Below are positions 48,934-58,553 of a stretch of 64,000 nt of DNA, piece by piece. Under the pieces are notes generated by a model that saw only the letters and a list, made by a program, of their open reading frames with translations, ran no database searches and was not told the DNA's origin. A program made the position numbers and the translations under genes. Position 1 is the stretch's first letter, and each line of letters opens with the position of its first letter. This DNA is from Agrobacterium rosae (GTDB lineage Bacteria > Pseudomonadota > Alphaproteobacteria > Rhizobiales > Rhizobiaceae): positions 551,726 to 615,725 of the forward strand of contig NZ_NXEJ01000006.1 in the NCBI RefSeq assembly GCF_002915175.1, written 5' to 3'.

Positions 48934-50450
48934 CACGATCAGAAGCACAGGGGCGGCTCACCGGTCTCGCCCCCGTTTCCGTCATAGATATTGGTTCGAA
49001 CTCCGTTCGTCTCGTTGTGTATGAAGGTCTCTCGCGCGCCCCAGCGGTGCTGTTCAATGAAAAGGTCCTGTGTGGCCTCGGCAAGGGCCTTGCCCTGACG
49101 GGTCGCATGGATGAGGAAGGCGTGACGCGCGCACTAGCCGCGCTGCGCCGTTTCCATGCTCTGTCCGAACAGGCGCAGGCGCAGCAACTTTACGTGCTGG
49201 CAACGGCTGCGGCCCGTGAAGCCTCCAACGGCCCGGACTTCATCCGTGATGCGGAAGCCATTCTCGGCTGCGAGATCGAGGTTCTCTCCGGCGAAAAGGA
49301 AGCGCTCTATTCCGCCTATGGCGTGATCAGCGGTTTCCATGATGCCGACGGTATTGCCGGTGACCTGGGCGGTGGCTCGCTTGAACTCATCGACATCAAA
49401 GGCAAGACATGTGGTGAAGGTATTACCCTTCCGCTGGGTGGATTGCGGTTATCGGAATATTCCGGCGGCTCGATCGAGAAGGCCACCAGCTTCACCAAGA
49501 AGCAGGTGAAGACTGCAAAGCTGCTCGCCAAGGGTGAGGGGCGCACATTCTATGCGGTCGGTGGCACATGGCGTAACATTGCCAAGCTGCATATGGAAAT
49601 CACCGGCTACCCCCTGCACATGATGCAGGGTTACGAATTGCCACTGGCGGATATGCTGAGTTTTCTGGATGAGGTTATTGCCTCCAAGGATAGCAAGGAC
49701 CCGGCATGGCAGGCGGTCTCAAAGAACCGCCGCACGCTGTTGCCATTCGGTGCCGTCGCGATGCGCGAAGTGCTGGAGACGATGAAGCCAGCCAAGATCG
49801 CGTTTTCGGCGCAAGGCGTTCGCGAAGGCTATCTCTATTCGCTGTTGCCAGAAGCCGAGCAGAATGCCGATCCTCTGCTTGTCGTTGCCGACGAACTGGC
49901 CATTCTGCGCGCCCGTTCGCCCGAACATGCACGCGAACTTGCGGACTGGAGCGGCAGAACGGTGCCGATCTTCGGTATCGATGAGACGCCTGACGAGGCA
50001 CGGTATCGGCAAGCTGCCTGCCTGTTGGCGGATATCAGCTGGCGCGCGCATCCCGACTATCGTGGATTGCAGGCGCTGAACATCATCGCCCACTCGTCGT
50101 TCATCGCCATCACGCATCCGGGCCGGGCCTATATCGCACTGGCCAATTATTATCGCTTTGAAGGCTTGAACGACAACGGCACGACGGAGCATCTGACGGC
50201 CATTGCCGGTGAGAGAATGCAAGTTCTGGCGAAGCTGCTGGGTGGCCTGTTGCGTGTGGTCTATCTGTTCTCGGCGTCAATGCCTGGGGTGGTCGACCAC
50301 CTCAAATTCCGCCGCTCGGAGCGCGACGATATCGACCTGGAATTCGTCGTGCCGCATGAATATTGCGATTTCGCCGGCGAACGTCTGGAAGGACGGCTTC
50401 AGCAGCTTTCGAAGCTGACGGGCAAAAAGCTGGCATTCGTATTTGAGTGA
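48930..50450 (+). CDS. ppx: Exopolyphosphatase / ppGpp phosphohydrolase family
   Basis: Removes terminal phosphates from polyphosphate and may also act on pppGpp. The 506-residue actin-fold protein has the phosphate loops [13 protein letters not shown] (about 19-31) and [10 protein letters not shown], and the C-terminal HD-like helical domain ([16 protein letters not shown]). It is longer than the short GppA form and fits full Ppx. ATG 48930 overlaps the ppk stop. A multi-hairpin repeat follows and may serve as the transcript end. Confidence 0.94.
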   Translation: MTRSEAQGRLTGLAPVSVIDIGSNSVRLVVYEGLSRAPAVLFNEKVLCGLGKGLALTGRMDEEGVTRALAALRRFHALSEQAQAQQLYVLATAAAREASNGPDFIRDAEAILGCEIEVLSGEKEALYSAYGVISGFHDADGIAGDLGGGSLELIDIKGKTCGEGITLPLGGLRLSEYSGGSIEKATSFTKKQVKTAKLLAKGEGRTFYAVGGTWRNIAKLHMEITGYPLHMMQGYELPLADMLSFLDEVIASKDSKDPAWQAVSKNRRTLLPFGAVAMREVLETMKPAKIAFSAQGVREGYLYSLLPEAEQNADPLLVVADELAILRARSPEHARELADWSGRTVPIFGIDETPDEARYRQAACLLADISWRAHPDYRGLQALNIIAHSSFIAITHPGRAYIALANYYRFEGLNDNGTTEHLTAIAGERMQVLAKLLGGLLRVVYLFSASMPGVVDHLKFRRSERDDIDLEFVVPHEYCDFAGERLEGRLQQLSKLTGKKLAFVFE

Positions 50451-50469
50451 GGTTAGCAGACTTTTTGCT

Positions 50470-50588
50470 ACTCACTCCTGTGCGTGTCACAGAAATCTAG
50501 CCAGCCCAAGTCTTTGGGCTGAAAAGGCTTTTACAACCCGATAGACATCGGGTGCCTGGATTCATGTGACAAGCACAGGAATGAGGGA
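50470..50588 (-). repeat. Multi-hairpin intergenic repeat, copy 2 (inverted)
   Basis: Reverse-oriented relative of the element at 21897-22019. The two share a 30-base identical block around CAGCCCAA-loop-TTGGGCTG (here 50502-50521) and the CCTGTG/CACAGG ends, slightly decayed here. The third hairpin has a different stem, ACCCGAT-AGAC-ATCGGGT (50536-50553), but the same AGAC loop. It lies between the convergent ppx and esterase-like genes. Confidence 0.85.
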
Positions 50589-50639
50589 ATTTGGGATGGA
50601 GCCCACAACATTCGTTGCAGGCTCCACCCATGATGCGAC

Positions 50640-52001
50640 TTACTTCGCGTCCAGCAGGTCTTTCACTTCAAGCAGAACGAACTCGTTGTCATCGGCCTTA
50701 TCCAGCGCGCGGCCTGCCGAGAAGGGCAGGTTGTTGTCGTTGCCGACGATGATGTGTGTGGCATCGACGCGGTCGACATTTTCGATGGTGACGAACGGCA
50801 TCGTGTAGGTGCCATTTGCGCTGCCCTGATGTGCCTTATTGTCTGGGTCAGCAATCTTCATCAGGTCGATATAGCCGATCTTGCGGGCAGCCTTGCCGAC
50901 ATTGGCATCGTTCATCTCGATCTTGTAGATACGCTTCAATTTGGCAGGCACGGCAAAGCAGTTCGCTTCCGGCTTTTTCGGATCAGCGCACGCCTTGTCG
51001 GCCATGCCAGCACCGTTGTCGCGTTCGATAACGAGAGCGGTCGTCTCGTCCAGCATATTGAAATCACCGATGGCTTCGCCACCTTCTGCCAGCGGATAAA
51101 GCCAGGTGCGGCCGGTCCATGCCTTGGAGGCGACATCAAGTTCGATGATGCGCAAGCCTGTGGCGCCATCTTCGGTCTTTTCAACCTGACCTTCGGCATT
51201 ATAGAGCGGACCTTCCAGAAGGCCGTAAAGCTTGGAGCCATCCTTGGACATCGCCAGGCCTTCATAGCCGCCGGAGCGCTTCAGGTTGAAGGCTGGCATC
51301 TTCTGCGTCGGGTTGCCGGGCAGGCTAAGTGTTGGATGGTCGGGAGACTTTACGTCGATGTCGCCAGCCTTGGTGGAAACAACATCCGTCAGCTTGCCGT
51401 GACGGGTGAATTTCAGAATGTAGGGGCCAAATTCTTCGCCGACCCAGAAACCATCGGCCACCGGCTGGATGGATTCGACGTCAAAGTCGGCACCAGTGAG
51501 ATAACGCTTGTCAGAACCTTCCATGACGATGGGGAAGGGTGCCTTCTTGTCCGGGTCGGACAGGAATACGGTTTCCAGAGCGTTGACCTTGCCGGCATCC
51601 CAATCGAACGAGATGTGGTGCAGCATCAGCATCGAATCGCTGGAATTGGACTTAGAGCCGAAACCATTGTCGGAGAGGCTCCAGAACGTGCGGTCTTCCA
51701 TTGTCTTGATGCCGGAAAAGCCCTGCATGGCCTGGCCGTCGAAAGGCATGGAAAGTCCGGTCGTGCGCACGCCATCCTTACCGGGCACGGTGCCCAGACC
51801 TTCAGCGCGCTTGCGGTCAGGCGTGGTGAACTTGGCAGACGTCTTGAGGTATTCCGGCGCATCGTCCGGTGCCTTGATGATCGTGTTCGCGGGAAGCACG
51901 GCCTGAGACACGAGCTTTGCTGGAAACTCCTTCTCCGCGGCGAAGGCAGAAACGGTGCCGATGACGAGGATTGCGGCGGAGGCGAGGAGGGTCTTTTTCA
52001 T
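50640..52001 (-). CDS. Exported esterase-like / phytase-like domain protein
   Basis: A 453-residue periplasmic or secreted protein. The signal peptide ends at about residue 21 (SAFA-AEKEF). The body looks like the esterase-like activity of phytase domain: GFSGIKTMEDRTFWSLSDNGFG, GSDKRYLTGADFDVESIQPVADGFWVGEEFGPY and EGLAMSKDGSKLYGLLEGPL form propeller strands with conserved acidic residues. Family members act on phosphate esters or are uncharacterised, so phosphate scavenging is only a suggestion, although ppk-ppx next door is consistent with it. ATG 52001 begins the signal peptide. Confidence 0.8.
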   Translation of the reverse strand: MKKTLLASAAILVIGTVSAFAAEKEFPAKLVSQAVLPANTIIKAPDDAPEYLKTSAKFTTPDRKRAEGLGTVPGKDGVRTTGLSMPFDGQAMQGFSGIKTMEDRTFWSLSDNGFGSKSNSSDSMLMLHHISFDWDAGKVNALETVFLSDPDKKAPFPIVMEGSDKRYLTGADFDVESIQPVADGFWVGEEFGPYILKFTRHGKLTDVVSTKAGDIDVKSPDHPTLSLPGNPTQKMPAFNLKRSGGYEGLAMSKDGSKLYGLLEGPLYNAEGQVEKTEDGATGLRIIELDVASKAWTGRTWLYPLAEGGEAIGDFNMLDETTALVIERDNGAGMADKACADPKKPEANCFAVPAKLKRIYKIEMNDANVGKAARKIGYIDLMKIADPDNKAHQGSANGTYTMPFVTIENVDRVDATHIIVGNDNNLPFSAGRALDKADDNEFVLLEVKDLLDAK

Positions 52002-52109
52002 GAAGGTACCTGTCGGTTTGCGTATAGATGCAGGCACCGATAGGCATGCTTTATGACAGAGAGATAATGCCGCTTTGAAGATTTGATGACGCTTATAGAG
52101 TAGACGCCA

Positions 52110-53195
52110 TCAGGCCGCGATGGGATGCTTGCTGAGTGCGCAGACGCCAAGCGTCTGTCCGCGTCCCTTGACGGCGTGTTCGCCCAGATACTCGCTTCGC
52201 ACGCCCTTCGGCAGCAGCAGTTGGTGGGCGAGATCGGACGAGATGAGAACTGGATAACCCAGCATCTTGCTGAGTGACTCAAGGCGCGCTGTGGTGTTCA
52301 CCGTATCGCCGAAATAGGTGATCTTGTGATGATCCACGCCGATTTCGGCCGTGATGACCGGCCCACCATGAATGGCGAAACGCAGCTTCGGCACGGTGCC
52401 GAAACGGGAAAGCCATGCGTCCCGGCTGGTTTCGATGGTGGCGAGAATATCGAACACGCAATTGATACAGGCGGCCCGGCGGATCGCCACATGGTATGGC
52501 CAGGTGATGATGGCGGCGTCGCCAATGTAGTCATCGATCACGCCGCCATGACGTCTGACGGGAGCGGCATAGGTGGAGAACAGCTCGCCCAGATATTCCT
52601 GCGCTCTCAAATCACCATTGGTTTCGGCAAAGGATGTCGACCCCACGAGATCGATGAACAGAAAGACACGCTCTTCGCTGACCGGGCGGCGATAACGGCC
52701 GATGATGAGATCGATGAAGATATCGCGGCCCAGCAATTCGCGTACCCGCATGATGAAGACGATGACGGCACAGACGCCCAGCGTGAAGACAAGCGTCTGC
52801 ATTTCGGCGTGGACGGCTCTGCGCCAACCCATGGGCAAAACGCCTGTCGCCCACAAAATCGTTCCGCCAAAGCCGAAGCCACAGAAAACGAGGATGGCGT
52901 AAATGACCAGTCCAACGACGATATAGGCGGGTGTCGGCAACATGCTGATGCGACGTGAAAGCCCCGGCAGGATGTAACCGCGCTCAAAGGCAAGGATGGG
53001 TGCGCAGGCGAAAAGGGCGTAGGTTGCGCCAATCAGCGCCCCGCCGCCATATTCCAGAAATGCATAGGCCACACCGCTGCCGGCAACCGCCAGAAACAGC
53101 ATAACGTAATCCAGCATTGCGAGAATTTTTCTCATCCGGGCTCTTTTTGCAAACGGGTCGGGCCGACGCTGCCATCCATGATTAGAGACAGACAT
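52110..53195 (-). CDS. Membrane-bound class III nucleotidyl cyclase, atypical substrate residue
   Basis: A 361-residue protein with about four to five transmembrane helices (25-150) and a C-terminal class III cyclase domain (about 175-345). The metal-binding Asp182 (FIDLVGS) and Asp226 (YIGDAA) and the transition-state residues Asn300 and Arg304 (VNTTAR) are all present. The position that is Lys in adenylyl cyclases is Asp222 (DDYIGD), while Asp297 (FGDTVN) is kept. Catalysis is plausible, but ATP specificity is uncertain. ATG 53195 is used; a longer frame begins at 53240. Confidence 0.85.
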   Translation of the reverse strand: MSVSNHGWQRRPDPFAKRARMRKILAMLDYVMLFLAVAGSGVAYAFLEYGGGALIGATYALFACAPILAFERGYILPGLSRRISMLPTPAYIVVGLVIYAILVFCGFGFGGTILWATGVLPMGWRRAVHAEMQTLVFTLGVCAVIVFIMRVRELLGRDIFIDLIIGRYRRPVSEERVFLFIDLVGSTSFAETNGDLRAQEYLGELFSTYAAPVRRHGGVIDDYIGDAAIITWPYHVAIRRAACINCVFDILATIETSRDAWLSRFGTVPKLRFAIHGGPVITAEIGVDHHKITYFGDTVNTTARLESLSKMLGYPVLISSDLAHQLLLPKGVRSEYLGEHAVKGRGQTLGVCALSKHPIAA

Positions 53196-53337
53196 CTGAT
53201 TCCCGCCGGTTGCGACCATATTGTGGAAACGACCGCCCAAACAGTGATGTTTCGGTAATGTAAGACCGATGGATGCCAGATGTGACCGACTTGCATCGGT
53301 GTGAACAGACGCATCCAGTGGTTATGGCTTGAAGCCG

Positions 53338-54504
53338 TTAGTCTTGAACTTCGACCTGCGGAAGTTCCAGCGCTTCCACTTTCTTGCCCGCGAAACGCAA
53401 AGCGACTTCGCCGCGGATCAGCTTCAATGCGGGCTCTCCGAAAAGATCCCGCCGCCAGCCGGAAAGGGCAGGGACTGCAGCGCTCTCGCCATCTGAGGCG
53501 ATACGGTCGAGATCTTCACTGTTGGCGATGACCTTCGCAGCCACGCCATGCTTGTCCGCCGTCAGTTTCAAAAGAACCTTCAGAAGTTCGACGGCAGCAC
53601 CCGAACCTTCCGGTGAATGGCTCTGGCGCGGTGCGGTCGGCATCTCGCCTTTGGGCAGTGCCAGCGCCGCATTGACGGTCTCGATGATGGCGGTGCCGGA
53701 GCCCGAGCGCTCCCAGCCCTTGGGGATGGTGCGCAGTCGCGACAGGGCTTCGGTATCCTTCGGCTGCTGTTGGGCAATCTCGAAAATCGCGTCGTCCTTC
53801 AGAACACGCGACCGCGGTACGTTGCGCGACCGTGCCTCACGCTCACGCCATGCGGCGATGAATTTTAGAATGGCGAGTTCGGTCGGCTTGCGAAGGCGCG
53901 ATTTCAACCGCAACCAGGCATCATCAGGGTGCATATCATAGGTGTCGACCGATTCGAGAATGTCCATCTCTTCCTTCAGCCATGATGAGCGGCCTTCACG
54001 TTCCAGCTGCGCTTTCAGCGCCAGATAGACGTCGCGCAGATGCGTCACGTCGGCCAGCGCATAATCCAGCTGCTTTTCCGTCAGCGGGCGTCGGCTCCAG
54101 TCGGTAAAGCGTGAGGACTTGTCGATCTGGACGTTCTTGATTTTCTGTACGAGCTGATCGTAGGAAATCGAGTCGCCGAAGCCGCATACCATGGCAGCGA
54201 CCTGCGTATCGAAGATAGGGTGCGGAATAAGGCCGCCGAGATGATGGATGATTTCGATGTCCTGGCGCGCTGCATGGAACACCTTGATGACGCTTGCATC
54301 CGCCATCAGTTCGAACAGCGGCGTCAGATCGATATTCTTCGCCAGCGGATCGACCAGCACTTCCAGCGTCGGACTTGCCATCTGCACGAGACAGAGTTCC
54401 GGCCAGAAAGTCGTCTCGCGAAGAAATTCCGTATCAATAGTAATGAAATCGGATTTCGCCAGTTCCTTGCAGGCATCGGCGAGTGCTGTTGTCGTCTCAA
54501 TCAT
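53338..54504 (-). CDS. rnd: Ribonuclease D
   Basis: 3'-5' exoribonuclease for tRNA 3' maturation. The 388-residue protein has the DEDDy domain (about 1-170): Asp-Glu in TIDTEFLRE, Asp in [11 protein letters not shown], and the last motif in [15 protein letters not shown]. An HRDC domain follows (about 205-290, [26 protein letters not shown]), and a second HRDC-like region lies toward the C-terminus. It is divergent from aspS, a conserved rhizobial arrangement. Confidence 0.94.
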   Translation of the reverse strand: MIETTTALADACKELAKSDFITIDTEFLRETTFWPELCLVQMASPTLEVLVDPLAKNIDLTPLFELMADASVIKVFHAARQDIEIIHHLGGLIPHPIFDTQVAAMVCGFGDSISYDQLVQKIKNVQIDKSSRFTDWSRRPLTEKQLDYALADVTHLRDVYLALKAQLEREGRSSWLKEEMDILESVDTYDMHPDDAWLRLKSRLRKPTELAILKFIAAWREREARSRNVPRSRVLKDDAIFEIAQQQPKDTEALSRLRTIPKGWERSGSGTAIIETVNAALALPKGEMPTAPRQSHSPEGSGAAVELLKVLLKLTADKHGVAAKVIANSEDLDRIASDGESAAVPALSGWRRDLFGEPALKLIRGEVALRFAGKKVEALELPQVEVQD

Positions 54505-54805
54505 TGCGTCATTCAGCCAGTCACGGAAATCGATCCGTCTTACTTTCCCTTTGGTCGGCGCATGTCAATATGAGCAAGGCGTTTCTTGGTTCTTTGTATG
54601 GTCTTTCCCGCACCTTATGTGGCCTCAAACTCGAAATTCGCCCGCCTTGTCATCCAGAAAGGTGATTGCGCTCTCGGTAACGGGGGTGCAAAGAGAGGCG
54701 GGAAATATGCGCTTTACCTTGACAAATCGGGTCAGTCATGCGCTTTTCCGGCCAATTTTCGAAAGAGCGGCAGACCATTTGCCGCTGCATCTTCAGGATC
54801 ATAAA
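54505..54805. other. Intergenic region between rnd and aspS
   Basis: About 300 bases of divergent promoter space. The aspS frame is open through it and into rnd, but lacks conserved protein sequence, so it is not coding. CAGGA just before 54806 is the likely aspS ribosome binding site. No hairpin, repeat or RNA gene was recognised. Confidence 0.5.
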
Positions 54806-56596
54806 ATGCATCGTTACCGCAGCCACACCTGTGCCGCTCTCCGCAAGTCGCATGTCGGCGAAACCGTTCGCCTTTCTGGCTGGGTTCACCGTGTGCGAGA
54901 TCATGGCGGCGTTCTCTTCATCGACCTTCGAGACCATTACGGCATCACGCAAGTTGTGGCAGACCCGGATAGCCCGGCGTTCAAGTCCGCTGAAGTCGTG
55001 CGTGGCGAATGGGTCATCCGCATCGATGGTCTCGTCAAGGCCCGTTCGGAAGACACGGTCAACAAGACCATGGCAACCGGCGAAATCGAGCTTTACGCCC
55101 AGGAAATCGAAGTGCTGGCCGCTTCCAAGGAACTGCCGCTGCCGGTCTTCGGCGAGCCGGATTATCCCGAAGACGTGCGCCTGAAGTACCGTTTCCTCGA
55201 CCTTCGCCGCGACACGCTGCACAAGAACATCGTCAAGCGTACGCAGATCATTTCCGACATGCGTCGCCGCATGGGCGATATCGGTTTTGCCGAATATTCC
55301 ACGCCCATCCTGACGGCATCCTCGCCAGAAGGCGCGCGCGACTTTCTCGTGCCAAGCCGTATCCACGAAGGCAAGTTCTTCGCGCTGCCGCAGGCACCGC
55401 AGCAGTACAAGCAGCTTCTGATGGTGGCCGGTTTCGACCGTTACTTCCAGATCGCACCATGCTTCCGCGATGAAGACCCGCGCGCAGACCGTCTGCCCGG
55501 CGAATTCTACCAGCTCGACCTCGAAATGAGCTTCGTGACGCAGGAAGACGTCTGGGAAACCATGGAACCCGTCATTCGCGGTGTGTTCGAGCAGTTTGCC
55601 GAAGGCAAGCCTGTGACCCAGAACTTCCGCCGCATCGCCTATGACGATTCGATCCGCACCTATGGTTCCGACAAGCCGGACTTGCGCAACCCGATCGAGA
55701 TGCAGGCCGTGACAGATCATTTCGCCGGTTCCGGCTTCAAGGTCTTCGCGAACATGATCGCGTCCAACCCGAAGGTCGAAGTCTGGGCAATCCCGGCCAA
55801 GACCGGTGGCTCACGCGCATTCTGCGACCGCATGAACGCATGGGCGCAGGGACAGGGTCAGCCCGGCCTCGGTTATATCTTCTGGAAGGAAGAGGATGGC
55901 AAGGTCGTCGGTTCCGGTCCGCTTGCCAAGAACATTGGCGAAGAGCGCACCGAAGCGCTGCGCGTTCAGCTTGGTCTGGAGGCAGGCGATGCGTCCTTCT
56001 TCGTGGCCGGTGATCCTGCCAAGTTCTACAAGTTTGCAGGCGAAGCCCGCACACGCGCAGGCGAAGAACTGAACCTCGTCGACCGCGATCGTTTCGAGCT
56101 GTGCTGGATCGTTGACTTCCCGTTCTTCGAATATAACGAAGAAGAAAAGAAGATCGACTTCGCCCACAACCCGTTCTCCATGCCGCAGGGCGGAATGGAT
56201 GCGCTGGAAAATCAGGATCCGCTGACCATCAAGGCGTACCAGTACGACATGGTCTGCAACGGCTATGAAATCGCCTCCGGTTCCATTCGTAACCAGTCGC
56301 CTGAACTGATGGTCAAGGCGTTCGAAAAGGTTGGTCTGAGCCAGCAGGACGTGGAAGACCGCTTCGGCGGCCTCTACCGCGCCTTCCAGTACGGCGCGCC
56401 TCCGCATGGCGGCATGGCAGCCGGCGTGGACCGCGTCGTGATGTTGCTGACCGGCACGAAGAACCTGCGCGAAATCACGCTGTTCCCAATGAACCAGCAG
56501 GCACAGGACCTTCTGATGAACGCACCGGCACCGGCTTCGCCAACGCAGCTTCGCGAACTGGCTCTGCGCGTCGTGCCGACGCCGAAGAAGGATTGA
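54806..56596 (+). CDS. aspS: Aspartate-tRNA ligase (probably Asp/Asn, non-discriminating)
   Basis: Charges tRNA with aspartate in the cytosol. The 596-residue protein has the OB-fold anticodon domain ([23 protein letters not shown]), class II motif 2 ([19 protein letters not shown]), the bacterial GAD insertion (about 290-420) and motif 3 ([21 protein letters not shown]). Rhizobia usually lack AsnRS and use a non-discriminating AspRS with GatCAB; that is family knowledge, not visible here. ATG 54806 gives [18 protein letters not shown], the usual start. Confidence 0.96.
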   Translation: MHRYRSHTCAALRKSHVGETVRLSGWVHRVRDHGGVLFIDLRDHYGITQVVADPDSPAFKSAEVVRGEWVIRIDGLVKARSEDTVNKTMATGEIELYAQEIEVLAASKELPLPVFGEPDYPEDVRLKYRFLDLRRDTLHKNIVKRTQIISDMRRRMGDIGFAEYSTPILTASSPEGARDFLVPSRIHEGKFFALPQAPQQYKQLLMVAGFDRYFQIAPCFRDEDPRADRLPGEFYQLDLEMSFVTQEDVWETMEPVIRGVFEQFAEGKPVTQNFRRIAYDDSIRTYGSDKPDLRNPIEMQAVTDHFAGSGFKVFANMIASNPKVEVWAIPAKTGGSRAFCDRMNAWAQGQGQPGLGYIFWKEEDGKVVGSGPLAKNIGEERTEALRVQLGLEAGDASFFVAGDPAKFYKFAGEARTRAGEELNLVDRDRFELCWIVDFPFFEYNEEEKKIDFAHNPFSMPQGGMDALENQDPLTIKAYQYDMVCNGYEIASGSIRNQSPELMVKAFEKVGLSQQDVEDRFGGLYRAFQYGAPPHGGMAAGVDRVVMLLTGTKNLREITLFPMNQQAQDLLMNAPAPASPTQLRELALRVVPTPKKD

Positions 56597-56601
56597 TCCT
56601 G

Positions 56602-57078
56602 ATGCTGCAAGGGCTGCTTGACCGCGCCCGTGCAGCCTTCACCCATGTCTTGGCGGCGGCTTTGGCTGCCGCCTTTTCTTTTTGGGTTGCCCGCCATCTG
56701 CTGGGCCATCCGCAGCCGATCTTTGCTGCAATCACCGCGCTCATATGCCTTGCGCCCAACATTCCCAACCATTTCACGCAGGGCATCAATCTGCTCATTG
56801 GCGTGACGACGGGCCTGATCGTCGGTGAAGTCGCTTTGATGTTTCCCTACGAAATGGGAGAGGTGCGAATGGCCGTAGCGATCTTCATTGCCATGATCAT
56901 CGCCGCATCCCTCAACAAGGCACCCATGGTGGCAATACAGGCCGGTGCCTCCGCCATGCTCGTACTTTTGCTGGGGCCGCAGAGCGCCGGTTTCGTCAGA
57001 TTGCTGGACGTTCTGGTGGGCGTAGCCACCGGCATCTCCATCGCCTTCGTGTTCTTCCGTAAAAAACCGGATGCCTGA
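56602..57078 (+). CDS. Small FUSC-like membrane protein
   Basis: A 158-residue integral membrane protein with about six short helices, resembling the membrane half of FUSC/aromatic acid exporter proteins: QPIFAAITALICLAPNIPNHFTQGINLLIGVTTGLIVGE and VAIQAGASAMLVLLLGPQS. The large cytoplasmic domain of full-length family members is missing, so it may act as a multimer or have another role. It starts six bases after the aspS stop with AAGGA upstream and ends in a shared bidirectional terminator. Confidence 0.75.
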   Translation: MLQGLLDRARAAFTHVLAAALAAAFSFWVARHLLGHPQPIFAAITALICLAPNIPNHFTQGINLLIGVTTGLIVGEVALMFPYEMGEVRMAVAIFIAMIIAASLNKAPMVAIQAGASAMLVLLLGPQSAGFVRLLDVLVGVATGISIAFVFFRKKPDA

Positions 57079-57086
57079 AAACAAAA

Positions 57087-57118
57087 AAAGCCCCGGAGCA
57101 TCGCTGCGCCGGGGCTTT
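57087..57118. terminator. Bidirectional terminator
   Basis: AAAGCCCCGG (57087-57096) and CCGGGGCTTT (57109-57118) form a perfect 10-bp stem around a 12-base loop. A-rich sequence before the stem gives a good U tract on the minus strand (gene ending at 57136); on the plus strand the stem ends in TTTATCAT. Confidence 0.85.
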
Positions 57119-57135
57119 ATCATGATGTTGGACGA

Positions 57136-58326
57136 CTATTCGTTCGCCTTAACCGTCACACCCAGAACCTGGGGAATGGTGTTCGGCGCACCCATGGCTG
57201 CACCCATGATCATCGGGAACGGCACGGGCTTTGCTGGTTCGGCTGAGATCGTGAAGTTCTTCGGGTCGTCGATATAGGCGTTCACGGCAGCAGAGACTGC
57301 ATTCTGCAGTTCCGGAACATTCAGCTGCGCCATCATCAAAGGAACCATGCCCTTGATGGTTTGAGACAGCTGCTCGCCGGTCATGCCCTGTTCGCCAGCG
57401 GCGTAATCGATGGCGCGCTTGGTGATGCTGGCGTCCTGGAAGCTGACTTCGGCGCTGACGAAGCTCAGTTGCTGCATGAGGCCGAGCATGGCAAGGCCTG
57501 CTGCCTGGTCTGCCTGTTCCTTGTTGGGATTGGCGGCCTGCGCCTTGACGGCTTCCTGCATCGACTGAATGAAGTTCAGCGTGTAACCGGAGAAGCTGAA
57601 GGCCATGTTGAGGCGGCCGACATCCTTCAGGTCAATGGCATATTCATCGATGGTCATCGTGCCCGGTGCGATTTCCCATGAGCCGCTCATGGTCATCTCG
57701 CCGCTCAGCGTCTTGACCTTCAGCTTGTCGATGGCTTCCTTGCTCTTCGGATCGGTCACATCGCTGAGGTCGGCTTTGAAGCCGGTGGCGTTCAGGTCGA
57801 AGCTGATCGTGCTGTCATCTTCGCTCTTGGTCAGCGTGGTGGTTGTTTCCTCAAGCGCGAAGGCCTGCTTGCCATCGATCTTGACGGAAACCGGGCCGCT
57901 GTGGGCCTCATCATAGAGCAGCATCGAGTCGACTTTGCCCGTCGTTGCGTCTGCGGGCACGACGACGCCGGACATGTAGATATCGGAGACATCGACAGCG
58001 ACGTTCTCCTGTGCGTATTTCACATTATCGAAGCTCATCTTTTCGATGGTGTAGCCACCATTGTCTTCTTCCACGCCCTCAAGCGTGACGTTGCCGAGCG
58101 GGAACGTCTGTTCCTTGGCCGCACTCGCCGTGAAGGTAACACCACTGAGGGTCACGTTGGAGCCATTGACGGCGATCGACTTCGCAGCGATTTCTGCGCC
58201 CTGAATGTGATAGGCGGCATTGATCTTCTTGAGCACATCAGCACCATCAAGGGCGAAAGCCGGTGACGCGAAGGCGACGGCTGCGGCGCTGGCAAACAGA
58301 AAATGCCGGGTGGTTTGAAGTTTCAT
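57136..58326 (-). CDS. Exported protein of unknown function
   Basis: A 396-residue protein with a clear signal peptide (SPAFA-LDG, cleavage about residue 25). The mature part is soluble, acidic and rich in Thr, Val and short beta-strand repeats (SIAVNGSNVTLSGVTFT, FPLGNVTLEGVEEDNGGYTIEKM), with a helical C-terminal third (about 255-345, QEAVKAQAANPNKEQADQ). No cysteine or catalytic motif stands out. It may be a periplasmic beta-solenoid or a DUF945-like protein; I do not recognise it. It converges with the aspS operon and is divergent from parC. Confidence 0.7.
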   Translation of the reverse strand: MKLQTTRHFLFASAAAVAFASPAFALDGADVLKKINAAYHIQGAEIAAKSIAVNGSNVTLSGVTFTASAAKEQTFPLGNVTLEGVEEDNGGYTIEKMSFDNVKYAQENVAVDVSDIYMSGVVVPADATTGKVDSMLLYDEAHSGPVSVKIDGKQAFALEETTTTLTKSEDDSTISFDLNATGFKADLSDVTDPKSKEAIDKLKVKTLSGEMTMSGSWEIAPGTMTIDEYAIDLKDVGRLNMAFSFSGYTLNFIQSMQEAVKAQAANPNKEQADQAAGLAMLGLMQQLSFVSAEVSFQDASITKRAIDYAAGEQGMTGEQLSQTIKGMVPLMMAQLNVPELQNAVSAAVNAYIDDPKNFTISAEPAKPVPFPMIMGAAMGAPNTIPQVLGVTVKANE

Positions 58327-58553
58327 CCTATCTCTTCCCTCATAATGTATGGAAAACGGTCGACCGATAATCTGGAATCACGCATTTATATCCGAGGCAT
58401 AGCCTTGGTCTACTGCATTCGTACTTTGCAACGAATGGCCGAATTGCGGCATAAAAACAAGATTAACGAAAAATATACGTATCACCGGCTTCATCCACAG
58501 AGGAAAAGCGTTGATTCCTTGCCGGGAATCGACGTTTCCGCTAGTCAAGCGCC

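Noticed and set aside
50754..52043. 429-residue plus-strand open frame opposite the phytase-like gene
   Set aside because: The minus-strand protein has a signal peptide and coherent fold motifs; this frame does not.
54248..54805. Upstream in-frame extension of aspS
   Set aside because: It overlaps rnd on the other strand and does not resemble AspRS, which starts at 54806.
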